A stretch of DNA of 64,000 nucleotides from Haloarcula mannanilytica (GTDB taxonomy: Archaea; Halobacteriota; Halobacteria; Halobacteriales; Haloarculaceae): NCBI RefSeq assembly GCF_005406125.1, contig NZ_BIXZ01000001.1, positions 682,001 to 746,000 of the forward strand, in the 5' to 3' direction. The position numbers and the translations under genes are program-made. Below are positions 41,178-48,811 of this stretch, piece after piece (the stretch's first letter is position 1; each line of letters starts with the position of its first letter). The notes below the pieces were generated by a model, which saw nothing but the letters and a program-made list of their open reading frames with translations, did not search any database and was not told the origin of the DNA.

Positions 41178-42560
41178 TCAGACGCCGTCGGCCTGCTGCT
41201 CCGCGATACCCGTGTAGTCGGCCGGCGTCAGCGCTTCCAGTTCGGCCCGGACCTCGTCGCTCACGTCGAGGTCCGCGAACATCTCGTGGAAGTCCTCGAT
41301 GGTGACCTCACGGCCTCGGGTCGCCTTTTTCACCTGCTCGTAGGCGTTAGCGTATCCCTCGCGGCGGAGGATCGTCTGGACGGCCTCGCCGATTATCTCG
41401 GGCGTCGCGGCCAAGTCGTCGGCCATTACCTGCTCGTTGGGGACGACCTTCGCCAGCCCGTTCTGGCACTTGCTGTAGCCGATGAGACAGTGGGCGAAGG
41501 CGGCCCCGATGTTGCGCTTGACCGTCGAGTCCGAGAGGTCCCGCTGGAGTCGGGAGTTCGTGACGTAATCGCCGAGGAAGACGAGGTCAGAGTTAGCCTT
41601 CGAGAGGTTCCCCTCGCTGTTCTCGAAGTCGATGGGGTTGACCTTGTGAGGCATCGTCGAGGATCCCGTCTCGCCCTCGACGGTCTCCTGGCCGAGATAG
41701 CGGTCCGAGACGTAGAGCCACACGTCCAAATCGAGGTCCAGCAGGATATTGTTCGCGCCACGCAGCGCGTCGAACAGCACCGCGAGGTCGTCACAGGGGT
41801 TGACCTGCGTCGTCAGCGGTTCGTGCTCCAACCCGAGGTCGGCGACGAAGTCCTCGGCGAAGGCCGGCCAGTCAACGTCGGGGTAGGCGGCGACGTGGGC
41901 CGCGTAGGTCCCCGACGCGCCGGCCAGTTTGCCGGAGAGGGCGTCGGCGGCACGTTCGACCCGTGTGATGGCCCGGCCCAGCCGGGAGGCGTAGACGGCC
42001 ATTTCCTTACCGAAAGTCGTCGGTGTCGCGGGCTGACCGTGCGTGCGAGCGAGCATCGGCACGTCGGCGTAGGTGTGGGCCATCTCGACCAGCGCGTCCC
42101 GAATCTCGCGGAGTTCGGGCACCAGCACCTCCTCGGCGGCGGGCTTGACGAGCAGCCGCTGGGCGAGGTTGTTCACGTCCTCGCTGGTCAGCCCGAAGTG
42201 GATCCAGTTGGCGGCGTCGAGGTCCTCGGGCATGCCCAGGCGGATGAAGTACTCGATGGCCTTCACGTCGTGGTTGGTCGCCGCGTAGTCGCCGTAGCCC
42301 TCGGTTTCGAGCTGTTTGACGACGCTCGCGTCCTCGTCGTCGAATGCCTCGTACAGCGCCCGGAGCGTCGCGCGCTGGTCGTCGTCGATGGACAGCGGCG
42401 TGGCGTCGAGGTCGGCGAGCGCGATGAGATACTCGACTTCGACTTCGACGCGGGCGCGCATCAGCGCCCGCTCGCTGGCGTACGGGACGAGCGGTTCGGT
42501 GTAGCGGGCGTATCGGCCGTCGAGGGGCGAGACGGCGGTCAGTGGCCCTCTTTCGGTCAT
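41178..42560 (-). CDS. purB: Adenylosuccinate lyase
   Basis: A 460-residue fumarase/aspartase-superfamily lyase acting twice in purine synthesis (SAICAR to AICAR, adenylosuccinate to AMP). The superfamily signature GSSTMPHKVNPIDFEN is intact, with the flexible serine in the loop, and TSEDVNNLAQRL and MLARTHGQPATP carry the catalytic histidine region. ATG 42560 is taken from the conserved start TERGPLTAVSPLDGRY. PurNH, two steps away in the same pathway, is encoded about 2 kb farther on. Confidence 0.95.
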   Translation of the reverse strand: MTERGPLTAVSPLDGRYARYTEPLVPYASERALMRARVEVEVEYLIALADLDATPLSIDDDQRATLRALYEAFDDEDASVVKQLETEGYGDYAATNHDVKAIEYFIRLGMPEDLDAANWIHFGLTSEDVNNLAQRLLVKPAAEEVLVPELREIRDALVEMAHTYADVPMLARTHGQPATPTTFGKEMAVYASRLGRAITRVERAADALSGKLAGASGTYAAHVAAYPDVDWPAFAEDFVADLGLEHEPLTTQVNPCDDLAVLFDALRGANNILLDLDLDVWLYVSDRYLGQETVEGETGSSTMPHKVNPIDFENSEGNLSKANSDLVFLGDYVTNSRLQRDLSDSTVKRNIGAAFAHCLIGYSKCQNGLAKVVPNEQVMADDLAATPEIIGEAVQTILRREGYANAYEQVKKATRGREVTIEDFHEMFADLDVSDEVRAELEALTPADYTGIAEQQADGV

Positions 42561-42656
42561 ACCCGAGTGTGCGCGGGAGGCGCGAAAAAGCGTGTCGTTC
42601 TCCCCCAACTGCGACCCGAGGGCACGGCGACGGGGAAAGACCGGAGGAAGGGACCG

Positions 42657-43724
42657 TCAGTTGCTGAACTCGTTGCAGACCGGGATGCCGACCGTGTTGT
42701 AGTCGCTCATCGCGGCCAGTTCGTCGGGCACCTGGTGGATGTCGACCGTCTCCTCGACCAGCGCGGTTGGATCGAGTTTGCTCGACTCGATCATATCCAG
42801 CATCTCGCTGTACCGCGACGGCTGCAAGCCGAGCGACCCCTTGAAGTCTATTTCCTTGGCCACGAACTCGTCGGTCGGGAGCGAGACCATCCCCTTCTCA
42901 TCGCTGGTGGTAAGCCCGATCTGGACGTGCGTGCCGCCTTTGCGGAGCGAGTTCACCGCGTTCTGGCAGGTGGTCGCGATACCCAGCGCGTCCGCGGACA
43001 CGTCGGCACCCCCGTCAGTGATGTCTCTGACTTCCTTGGCGGGGTCGTCTACCTCCTGTGCGTTGACGGTGGCGACAGCGCCGAGGGCTTCCGCACGGTC
43101 CAGTTTCTCGTCCATCAGGTCGACCCCGATGACGTTGCCGCCAAGCGCGTTGGCGATGTGGACCGCGGAGAGCCCGATGCCGCCACAGCCGTGGATGACG
43201 ACGTCGTCACCGGCGCTGACGGGTGCACGGTGGGCCATCGCGTGGAACGAGGTCATGAACCGACAGCCACAGCCCGCGGCCGCCTCGGCGTCGATGCCGT
43301 CCGGGAGCGGGATGGCGTTGAGTTCGGCGTTGGGGATGTGGACCTCCTCGGCGAACGCGCCGGGGGCCTGGTTCATGAACCCGAGGCCGACGTGGTTCTC
43401 GCAGATGTTCTCGCGTCCGTTCCGGCAGAGGTCACAGTTCCCGCAGGCGAAGTTGAACGGGATGGCGACCTCCTGTCCCTCCTCAAGGTTTTCGACAGCC
43501 TCGCCGACGGAGACGATACGTCCTGTGGGCTCGTGGCCGAGGATGTGTGGCGGGTCGGGCCGGTAGCCGAACCAGTCCCAGTCCCCCTGCCAGCAGTGCC
43601 AGTCGGACCGGCAGATACCGCAGCCGATGACCTCGGCGACGGCACCGTCCGGCTCGGGCTCGGGGCGTTCGACATCCTGTACTGTGAGCGGTTCCTGAAA
43701 CTCTTCTAGTAGTACTGCTTGCAT
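42657..43724 (-). CDS. Zinc-dependent alcohol dehydrogenase
   Basis: A 355-residue medium-chain dehydrogenase. Catalytic zinc ligands lie in GCGICRSDWH and GHEPTG; four structural-zinc cysteines are in CGNCDLCRNGRENIC. The Rossmann motif VVIHGCGGIGLSAV is followed by an acidic residue (VIGVDLMDEK), favouring NAD(H) over NADP(H). A tryptophan-rich substrate loop (WHCWQGDWDWFGYRPD) suggests an unusual or bulky alcohol. The ATG at 43724 lies behind a very AT-rich promoter. Confidence 0.93.
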   Translation of the reverse strand: MQAVLLEEFQEPLTVQDVERPEPEPDGAVAEVIGCGICRSDWHCWQGDWDWFGYRPDPPHILGHEPTGRIVSVGEAVENLEEGQEVAIPFNFACGNCDLCRNGRENICENHVGLGFMNQAPGAFAEEVHIPNAELNAIPLPDGIDAEAAAGCGCRFMTSFHAMAHRAPVSAGDDVVIHGCGGIGLSAVHIANALGGNVIGVDLMDEKLDRAEALGAVATVNAQEVDDPAKEVRDITDGGADVSADALGIATTCQNAVNSLRKGGTHVQIGLTTSDEKGMVSLPTDEFVAKEIDFKGSLGLQPSRYSEMLDMIESSKLDPTALVEETVDIHQVPDELAAMSDYNTVGIPVCNEFSN

Positions 43725-43748
43725 TACAAGTAATATGTAGAATATCTC

Positions 43749-43760
43749 ATTAATTAAAAT
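43749..43760 (-). promoter_or_regulatory. AT-rich promoter of the alcohol dehydrogenase
   Basis: TTTTAATTAATG on the minus strand, 25-36 bases before ATG 43724, inside about 60 bases of AT-rich DNA that stands out from the GC-rich surroundings. Confidence 0.5.
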
Positions 43761-43993
43761 TATGGATTCTTTATAACATGATTGATACGGGGCAGCAGCT
43801 CCGCTACCCACTATTTTGTGGGACATATAGTATCAAGTCTACACGTCAGAGTTCCTGACTGAGAACGACGTTTCGACTTCCGGAGCCGGTTACGCACCGC
43901 TATATGTCTGCTTTCTATCTGTTTCGATCGACCTGGAAGCGCCGCAGAGGCGCGCGGAGGCGGACCGAGAACGTGCCCGCTAACGGCATCCGC

Positions 43994-44548
43994 TCAGCCC
44001 AGCCAGCCGTAGTCGCCCTCAGCGTCACCGAAGCGGCCATCCGGCGGGTCAAACCGGTAGAGGTCCTGTCCGAGCGCGGCCCACGCGAGGCCGTAGACGG
44101 TCGCAGTCGCGGGCTGGATGTCGAACCCGAGGAACACGACAGTTCCGAACCCCAGCAGGACGCCCAGCCACGGCGGCTGGATGCGGGTCCTGACAAGGCC
44201 GACCGCGACCAGCACCGACCCGCCGACCAGCGCGAGTACGCCGATTCCGATTATCGCCTCGCCGCCGCCGGTGAGCAGGCGGAAAAGCTGGCCGACTGCA
44301 AAGACGAGCCCACCGAGCGCGCCGACCCACGCGCCGATTGTCCCGGGCCGTTTCATCCGTGCGCCGTAGAAGTCCTCGACAGCGTAGTGGCCGGCGACGA
44401 CACCGAGTGCGGAGATGATGATTCCGGCCAGGACAGGTGTACTCGTCGCAGTCTGCTCGGTCATGGACAGCGCCACGGCCCAACCGATCCAGACGACACC
44501 ACCGACGGCGGCGACCGCACCCACGCGCTGACACCGTAGCTTCGCCAT
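43994..44548 (-). CDS. Multi-helix membrane protein of unknown function
   Basis: A 184-residue protein with about six membrane helices (VAAVGGVVWIGWAVALSM, PVLAGIIISALGVVAGHYAV, TIGAWVGALGGLVFAVGQLF, AIIGIGVLALVGGSVLVAVG and more), no cleavable signal and no known motif. The start at ATG 44548 gives a short basic N terminus; a later ATG in frame is possible. It is divergent from purNH. Confidence 0.75.
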   Translation of the reverse strand: MAKLRCQRVGAVAAVGGVVWIGWAVALSMTEQTATSTPVLAGIIISALGVVAGHYAVEDFYGARMKRPGTIGAWVGALGGLVFAVGQLFRLLTGGGEAIIGIGVLALVGGSVLVAVGLVRTRIQPPWLGVLLGFGTVVFLGFDIQPATATVYGLAWAALGQDLYRFDPPDGRFGDAEGDYGWLG

Positions 44549-44692
44549 ACCGGCGAGTTGGCGGCGGGCTACAAATGCACACCGGACCTGCACACGCCGC
44601 TGGTTAGGGACGCTCGGTGTGGCCCGGTCGCACGCGACGGGGTGGGCGGGGGTTTCGCAACAACTTTGCACGGGCCGGTCCGTCGGTCGCAC

Positions 44693-46273
44693 ATGAAACT
44701 CGCCGGTATGGCCAGCAACCGCGGCCGAAATCTCATGAACATCGCGGACCGCGCCCCGGGCGGCGCGTCCTTCGCCGTCGTCCTGACTAACGACGCCGAC
44801 GCGCCGGTGCTCGAAGCGGCCGCCGAGCGCGGCATCCCGACCGAAGTCGTCGAGCGCGACGCGGACGAATCGCGCCAGTCCCACGAGGAGCGGGTTCTCG
44901 ACGCGCTCTCGGAGTACGACTTCGACCTCGTCACGCTGGACGGCTACATGCGCATCCTCAGCGAGACGTTCCTCGACAGCACGCCGACGACGCTGAACGT
45001 CCACCCGAGCCTACTGCCGAACTTCCCCGGTGCAAACGCCCACGAGCAGGTGCTGGACGCCGGCGTGAAGGTCACTGGCTGCACGGTCCACGTCGTCGAC
45101 GAGAGCGTCGACGGCGGCCCCATCGTCACGCAGGAACCGATCCCCGTCTTCGAAGGCGACGACGAGGACAGCCTCAAGGAGCGTGTGCTCTACGAGGGCG
45201 AGTTCACCGCCTACCCGCGCGTCGTCGAGTGGTTCGCCGAGGACCGCGTTACCGTCGACTGGGACTCGGGCACCGTCTCGGTCGAAGGCGACGACGGCGG
45301 CGACTTCCCCGCCCGGCGGGTCGTCTCGGACGACCTCGCGTCGAGCCTGCGCTACGGGGAGAACCCCCACCAGGACGCCGCGCTGTACACTGATACGACC
45401 GTCTCCGAGGCCAGTGTCGTCCATGCCGACCAGCTCAACGAGGGCGCGAAGGGGCTGTCGTACAACAACTACAACGACGCCGACGGCGCCTTGAACCTCA
45501 TCAAGGAGTTCGAGGAGCCCGCCGCCGCCGTCATCAAACACACCAATCCGGCCGGCTGTGCGACCGCCGACTCCGTGGCCGACGCCTACGGGAAGGCCCT
45601 GTCGACGGACCCGATGAGCGCGTTCGGGGGTATCGTCGCGCTGAACCGCGAGTGTGACGCCGCCACCGCCGAGCAGATTATCGACTCGTTCAAGGAGGTC
45701 GTCGTCGCGCCCGGCTACACCGACGCCGCGCTCGACGTGCTGTTCGAGAAGGACAACCTCCGCGTTCTCGATGTAAACGAGAACTTCGAGGTCACGGACA
45801 GCCTGACCGAGAAGCCCCTCGTCGGGGGCCGACTCGTTCAGGAGCGGGACACCCAGCACCTCTCGGCCGACGACCTGGAGGTCGTCACCGAGCGCGAACC
45901 GACCGACGAGCAGGTCGAGTCGATGCTGTTCGCCTGGCACACCCTTAAACACGTCAAGTCCAACGGCATCCTCTTCGCCAAGGGGACCGAGACCGTCGGT
46001 ATCGGCATGGGACAGGTCTCCCGTGTCGACGCCGTCCGGCTGGCCGCGATGAAGGCCGACGAGCACGCTGAGGGCAAAGACGCCGAGGGGGCGGTGATGG
46101 CCTCGGACGCCTTCTTCCCGTTCCCGGACGGCATCGAGGAGGCCGCCGACGCCGGTATCGAGGCCGTCATCCAGCCCGGCGGCTCGAAGAACGACGACAG
46201 CGTCATCGAGGCCGCGGACGAACACGACATGACGATGGTGTTCACCGGCCAGCGGTCGTTCCGCCACGACTAA
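44693..46273 (+). CDS. Fused phosphoribosylglycinamide formyltransferase and AICAR formyltransferase
   Basis: A 526-residue fusion. Residues 1-190 are PurN: NVHPSLLPNFPGANAHEQVL and VHVVDESVDGGPIV contain the catalytic Asn, His and Asp of GAR transformylase. From about residue 215 to the end is the AICAR transformylase part of PurH (LRYGENPHQ, LSYNNYNDADGAL, VIKHTNPAGCA). The IMP cyclohydrolase domain of bacterial PurH is missing; archaea use PurO for that step. Both domains spend 10-formyl-tetrahydrofolate, linking this gene to the folate genes in the window. ATG 44693 starts the PurN fold. Confidence 0.93.
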   Translation: MKLAGMASNRGRNLMNIADRAPGGASFAVVLTNDADAPVLEAAAERGIPTEVVERDADESRQSHEERVLDALSEYDFDLVTLDGYMRILSETFLDSTPTTLNVHPSLLPNFPGANAHEQVLDAGVKVTGCTVHVVDESVDGGPIVTQEPIPVFEGDDEDSLKERVLYEGEFTAYPRVVEWFAEDRVTVDWDSGTVSVEGDDGGDFPARRVVSDDLASSLRYGENPHQDAALYTDTTVSEASVVHADQLNEGAKGLSYNNYNDADGALNLIKEFEEPAAAVIKHTNPAGCATADSVADAYGKALSTDPMSAFGGIVALNRECDAATAEQIIDSFKEVVVAPGYTDAALDVLFEKDNLRVLDVNENFEVTDSLTEKPLVGGRLVQERDTQHLSADDLEVVTEREPTDEQVESMLFAWHTLKHVKSNGILFAKGTETVGIGMGQVSRVDAVRLAAMKADEHAEGKDAEGAVMASDAFFPFPDGIEEAADAGIEAVIQPGGSKNDDSVIEAADEHDMTMVFTGQRSFRHD

Positions 46274-46350
46274 GCCCGGAGACAGCGACGGCAAGTACCG
46301 GCCACATTCCAACGAAAGAGGTTTTTCGGAGGGTTCTGAACCCGCTGTCG

Positions 46351-47337
46351 ATGGCAGACAACAACGACAGGGAGGAGGCTGTCCGCGACGCTGTGGACGT
46401 GTCTCGGAGCGGTGCGCCGGCGGGTGGTAGTGTCATCCGGGACCGGTTCTCCGCCGATGAGATCTTCCAGCGTATCATCGTCGCGGCCGACGAGGAGGTG
46501 ACAGTCGGGTCCCGGGAACTGTTCTTCGCCGGCATCGCGGGCGGGTTCGCTATCACGGTGACGTTCATGCTGTACGCGTCGCTGTACGCGAAAACCGGCG
46601 GCGACCCGATACTGAGTGCGCTGCTGTACCCGCTGGGGTTCGTCTTCATCATTCTCGGCGATTATCAGCTCTACACCGAGAACACGCTCCCGCCAGTCGC
46701 GCTCGTCCTCGAACGGCTGGCGAGCCTCCCGTCGCTGCTCCGTATCTGGGTCGTCGTCCTCGTATCAAACGTCTTCGGCGGGATGCTCGGCGCGGCGGCG
46801 CTGGCGTTCACCGACGTGCTCTCGGATGACGCGGCGACAGCTGCTGCCGGCTTCGCCCAGAAGGCCATCGAAACCTCACAGATTACGCTGTTCTCGAAGG
46901 CGGTGTTCGCCGGCCTCATCGTCGCCGGTGTCGTCTGGGTCGACTACTCGCTGCGGGACAGCATCTCTCGGCTCGTGTTGATCTACATCTCGTTCCTGGC
47001 GATTCCGTTCGGAAGCCTCTATCACGTCGTCGTCTCCGCGACGGAGATGTTCTATCTGGTTTTCATTGGGGAACTGGCGCTGTCTGTCGGCCTCTGGGAG
47101 TTCGTCCTGCCGGTGCTTGTGGGTAACTCCGTCGGCGGTGTCGCCCTCGTGACTGTTGTCAACTACTTCCATACGACCGAACGGCGGCTGGAAACCGCCC
47201 GCGAGGGAGGGCGAAAACGGCAGCTAACCATCCGTGAATGGCTCTGGGGCGGGTGGTCGGCCTCCGGTCGCTCATACGTGCCAGCGACCGAGGAAATCCC
47301 TCGAAGTGATCCGGGATCGAGAGACGACGACTCCTGA
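46351..47337 (+). CDS. Formate/nitrite transporter (FNT) family channel, YfdC-like
   Basis: A 328-residue protein with a 60-residue acidic cytoplasmic N-terminal part and six membrane helices of the FNT/aquaporin-like fold. LLYPLGFVFIILGDYQLYTE, SNVFGGMLGAAALAF, FAGLIVAGVVWVDYSL and VLVGNSVGGVALVTVVNYF mark the paired half-helices. It is closer to the YfdC branch than to FocA or NirC. FNT proteins carry small monovalent anions; the anion here is unknown. Confidence 0.88.
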   Translation: MADNNDREEAVRDAVDVSRSGAPAGGSVIRDRFSADEIFQRIIVAADEEVTVGSRELFFAGIAGGFAITVTFMLYASLYAKTGGDPILSALLYPLGFVFIILGDYQLYTENTLPPVALVLERLASLPSLLRIWVVVLVSNVFGGMLGAAALAFTDVLSDDAATAAAGFAQKAIETSQITLFSKAVFAGLIVAGVVWVDYSLRDSISRLVLIYISFLAIPFGSLYHVVVSATEMFYLVFIGELALSVGLWEFVLPVLVGNSVGGVALVTVVNYFHTTERRLETAREGGRKRQLTIREWLWGGWSASGRSYVPATEEIPRSDPGSRDDDS

Positions 47338-47373
47338 CACAAACCATTTCAACGCGCTCCGGCTATCGATGGT

Positions 47374-47913
47374 GTGAGCTGGGTGAAGAACAACCGCCTG
47401 CTGCTTCTGTTTGCCGCCGTCGTCTTGACCACGCTGGGAGCTGTTGGTCTGGGCATCGTGGGCGTCGTTGCGACATTCGGGGCGCTGCTCGGCGGTGGTG
47501 CAGTCGTCCAGACTTTTGGGACGTTCTTGCTTGGCACGCTGCTGTTGATGGGCGTCGATATCGTGTTCTCGGTCGCACTGTTCCGCGAACTGGCGCGGCA
47601 AGCGTCGATACCGAAGAGCCAGCGCGTCGCTGCCGGGCTTGCTAGTCTCGAATCGGTACTCCCGCCGTTCGCGTCGCTCGCCCTCTCAGACGTGTTCGAA
47701 CCGCCCGAACCGACGGTTGACGAGCGCCACGAGGAGTTGACGCAACGATACGTCGAGGGAGAACTCTCCGAGGGCGAGTACGAGCGGGAACTGCAGGCGC
47801 TGCTCGGCGAGGCTGAGGAGTCGGATGCCGAACCGCTGGACGCCTCCGAGATCGATATTGAATCGGTACGGGCCTCGGCGACCGACACCGAACGTGAACC
47901 CGCCCGGGAATAA
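47374..47913 (+). CDS. Membrane protein with SHOCT-like C-terminal motif
   Basis: A 179-residue protein from GTG 47374, with two membrane helices (RLLLLFAAVVLTTLGAVGLG and a second of about 30 residues ending DIVFSVALF) followed by a cytoplasmic tail. ELTQRYVEGELSEGEYEREL in the tail is a SHOCT motif, a short domain often found in membrane and phage-related proteins and thought to drive oligomerisation. The next gene lies 42 bases downstream on the same strand. Function unknown. Confidence 0.78.
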   Translation: MSWVKNNRLLLLFAAVVLTTLGAVGLGIVGVVATFGALLGGGAVVQTFGTFLLGTLLLMGVDIVFSVALFRELARQASIPKSQRVAAGLASLESVLPPFASLALSDVFEPPEPTVDERHEELTQRYVEGELSEGEYERELQALLGEAEESDAEPLDASEIDIESVRASATDTEREPARE

Positions 47914-47955
47914 CACTGAGCGGGTTTTACATGGCCGCCCGACGACAGGGCCGCT

Positions 47956-48681
47956 ATGGACACTCCCACGTTCCTCGAAGTCGAGGTGGAACGGGACGCC
48001 GTCGCCTCGGCACTCGATGCCGTTCCCGGCGTCGCCGTTGTCGATGACGCCACCGCCGTCTCAACGCCACCACCGACGGGACCGGACAGCGCCGACGATT
48101 CCCAGCCTGATGGCCCCGGTCTGACGGATCGACTCGGGTCGCTGTGGCGACAGTGGGGCCTGCTCGGCACGGGCCTGTCCCTGATCGCGCTGGGCGCGGC
48201 GACGGCCGGCCTCTGGTGGTACCGCCGCCGAAACGCTGACGACACGGATGGCCAAGACGTTGACGACTACACGACGGAATGGGACACTGATAGCGCAGTC
48301 GATACGCCAGCCCCGTCGGAATCAGCCGTTGACACGCCCTCGCCGACAGACTCGGATTTCGAACTGACGGCACCAGCGGGAGACGCAGACGACACGCCGA
48401 CCCCGGGAACACAGGAGACGGCATTGGCCTCGGAGGCGACACCGACCGAGTCCGAGAACCGGCAGCGAGACACCGGACTGGAGACGGAGCAGTCTGACGT
48501 GGCTGGGTTTGAGACAAAGACCGATACCTTTGGAGAAGAGGAGACAGAGGCGGATGAGACCGACACCGACGAGCGGCCGGAGGCGAAAATCGATCCCGCG
48601 CCGCTGCTGGGGGCTGCGTTCCTGATTCTTTCGAGCGCGATTGGCCGGTGGGCCACGCGTGACCGTAGCGACCGGGCGTAA
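47956..48681 (+). CDS. Membrane protein with long acidic disordered linker
   Basis: A 241-residue protein with a small N-terminal domain (MDTPTFLEVEVERDAVASAL), a membrane helix near residue 75 (WGLLGTGLSLIALGAATAGL), a 110-residue Thr/Asp/Glu-rich disordered linker, and a C-terminal hydrophobic helix (PAPLLGAAFLILSSAIGRWA) with a basic end. No motif gives a function. It may form a pair with the SHOCT protein upstream. Confidence 0.72.
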   Translation: MDTPTFLEVEVERDAVASALDAVPGVAVVDDATAVSTPPPTGPDSADDSQPDGPGLTDRLGSLWRQWGLLGTGLSLIALGAATAGLWWYRRRNADDTDGQDVDDYTTEWDTDSAVDTPAPSESAVDTPSPTDSDFELTAPAGDADDTPTPGTQETALASEATPTESENRQRDTGLETEQSDVAGFETKTDTFGEEETEADETDTDERPEAKIDPAPLLGAAFLILSSAIGRWATRDRSDRA

Positions 48682-48811
48682 CCCCTGACTCAGGTCCGCA
48701 ACCGCGGGCACAGAGGCGAACGGATCGCGGGCTGTTCACGGCGGCCTCTCTGCCGAACACACCGACACAACAGTCCGACAGGCTAAAGCGAGCGGCTCCG
48801 ATAGCCCGACC

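Noticed and set aside
41136-43709. Very long plus-strand open frame of over 850 codons
   Set aside because: It is the antisense shadow of purB and the alcohol dehydrogenase, common in GC-rich genomes.
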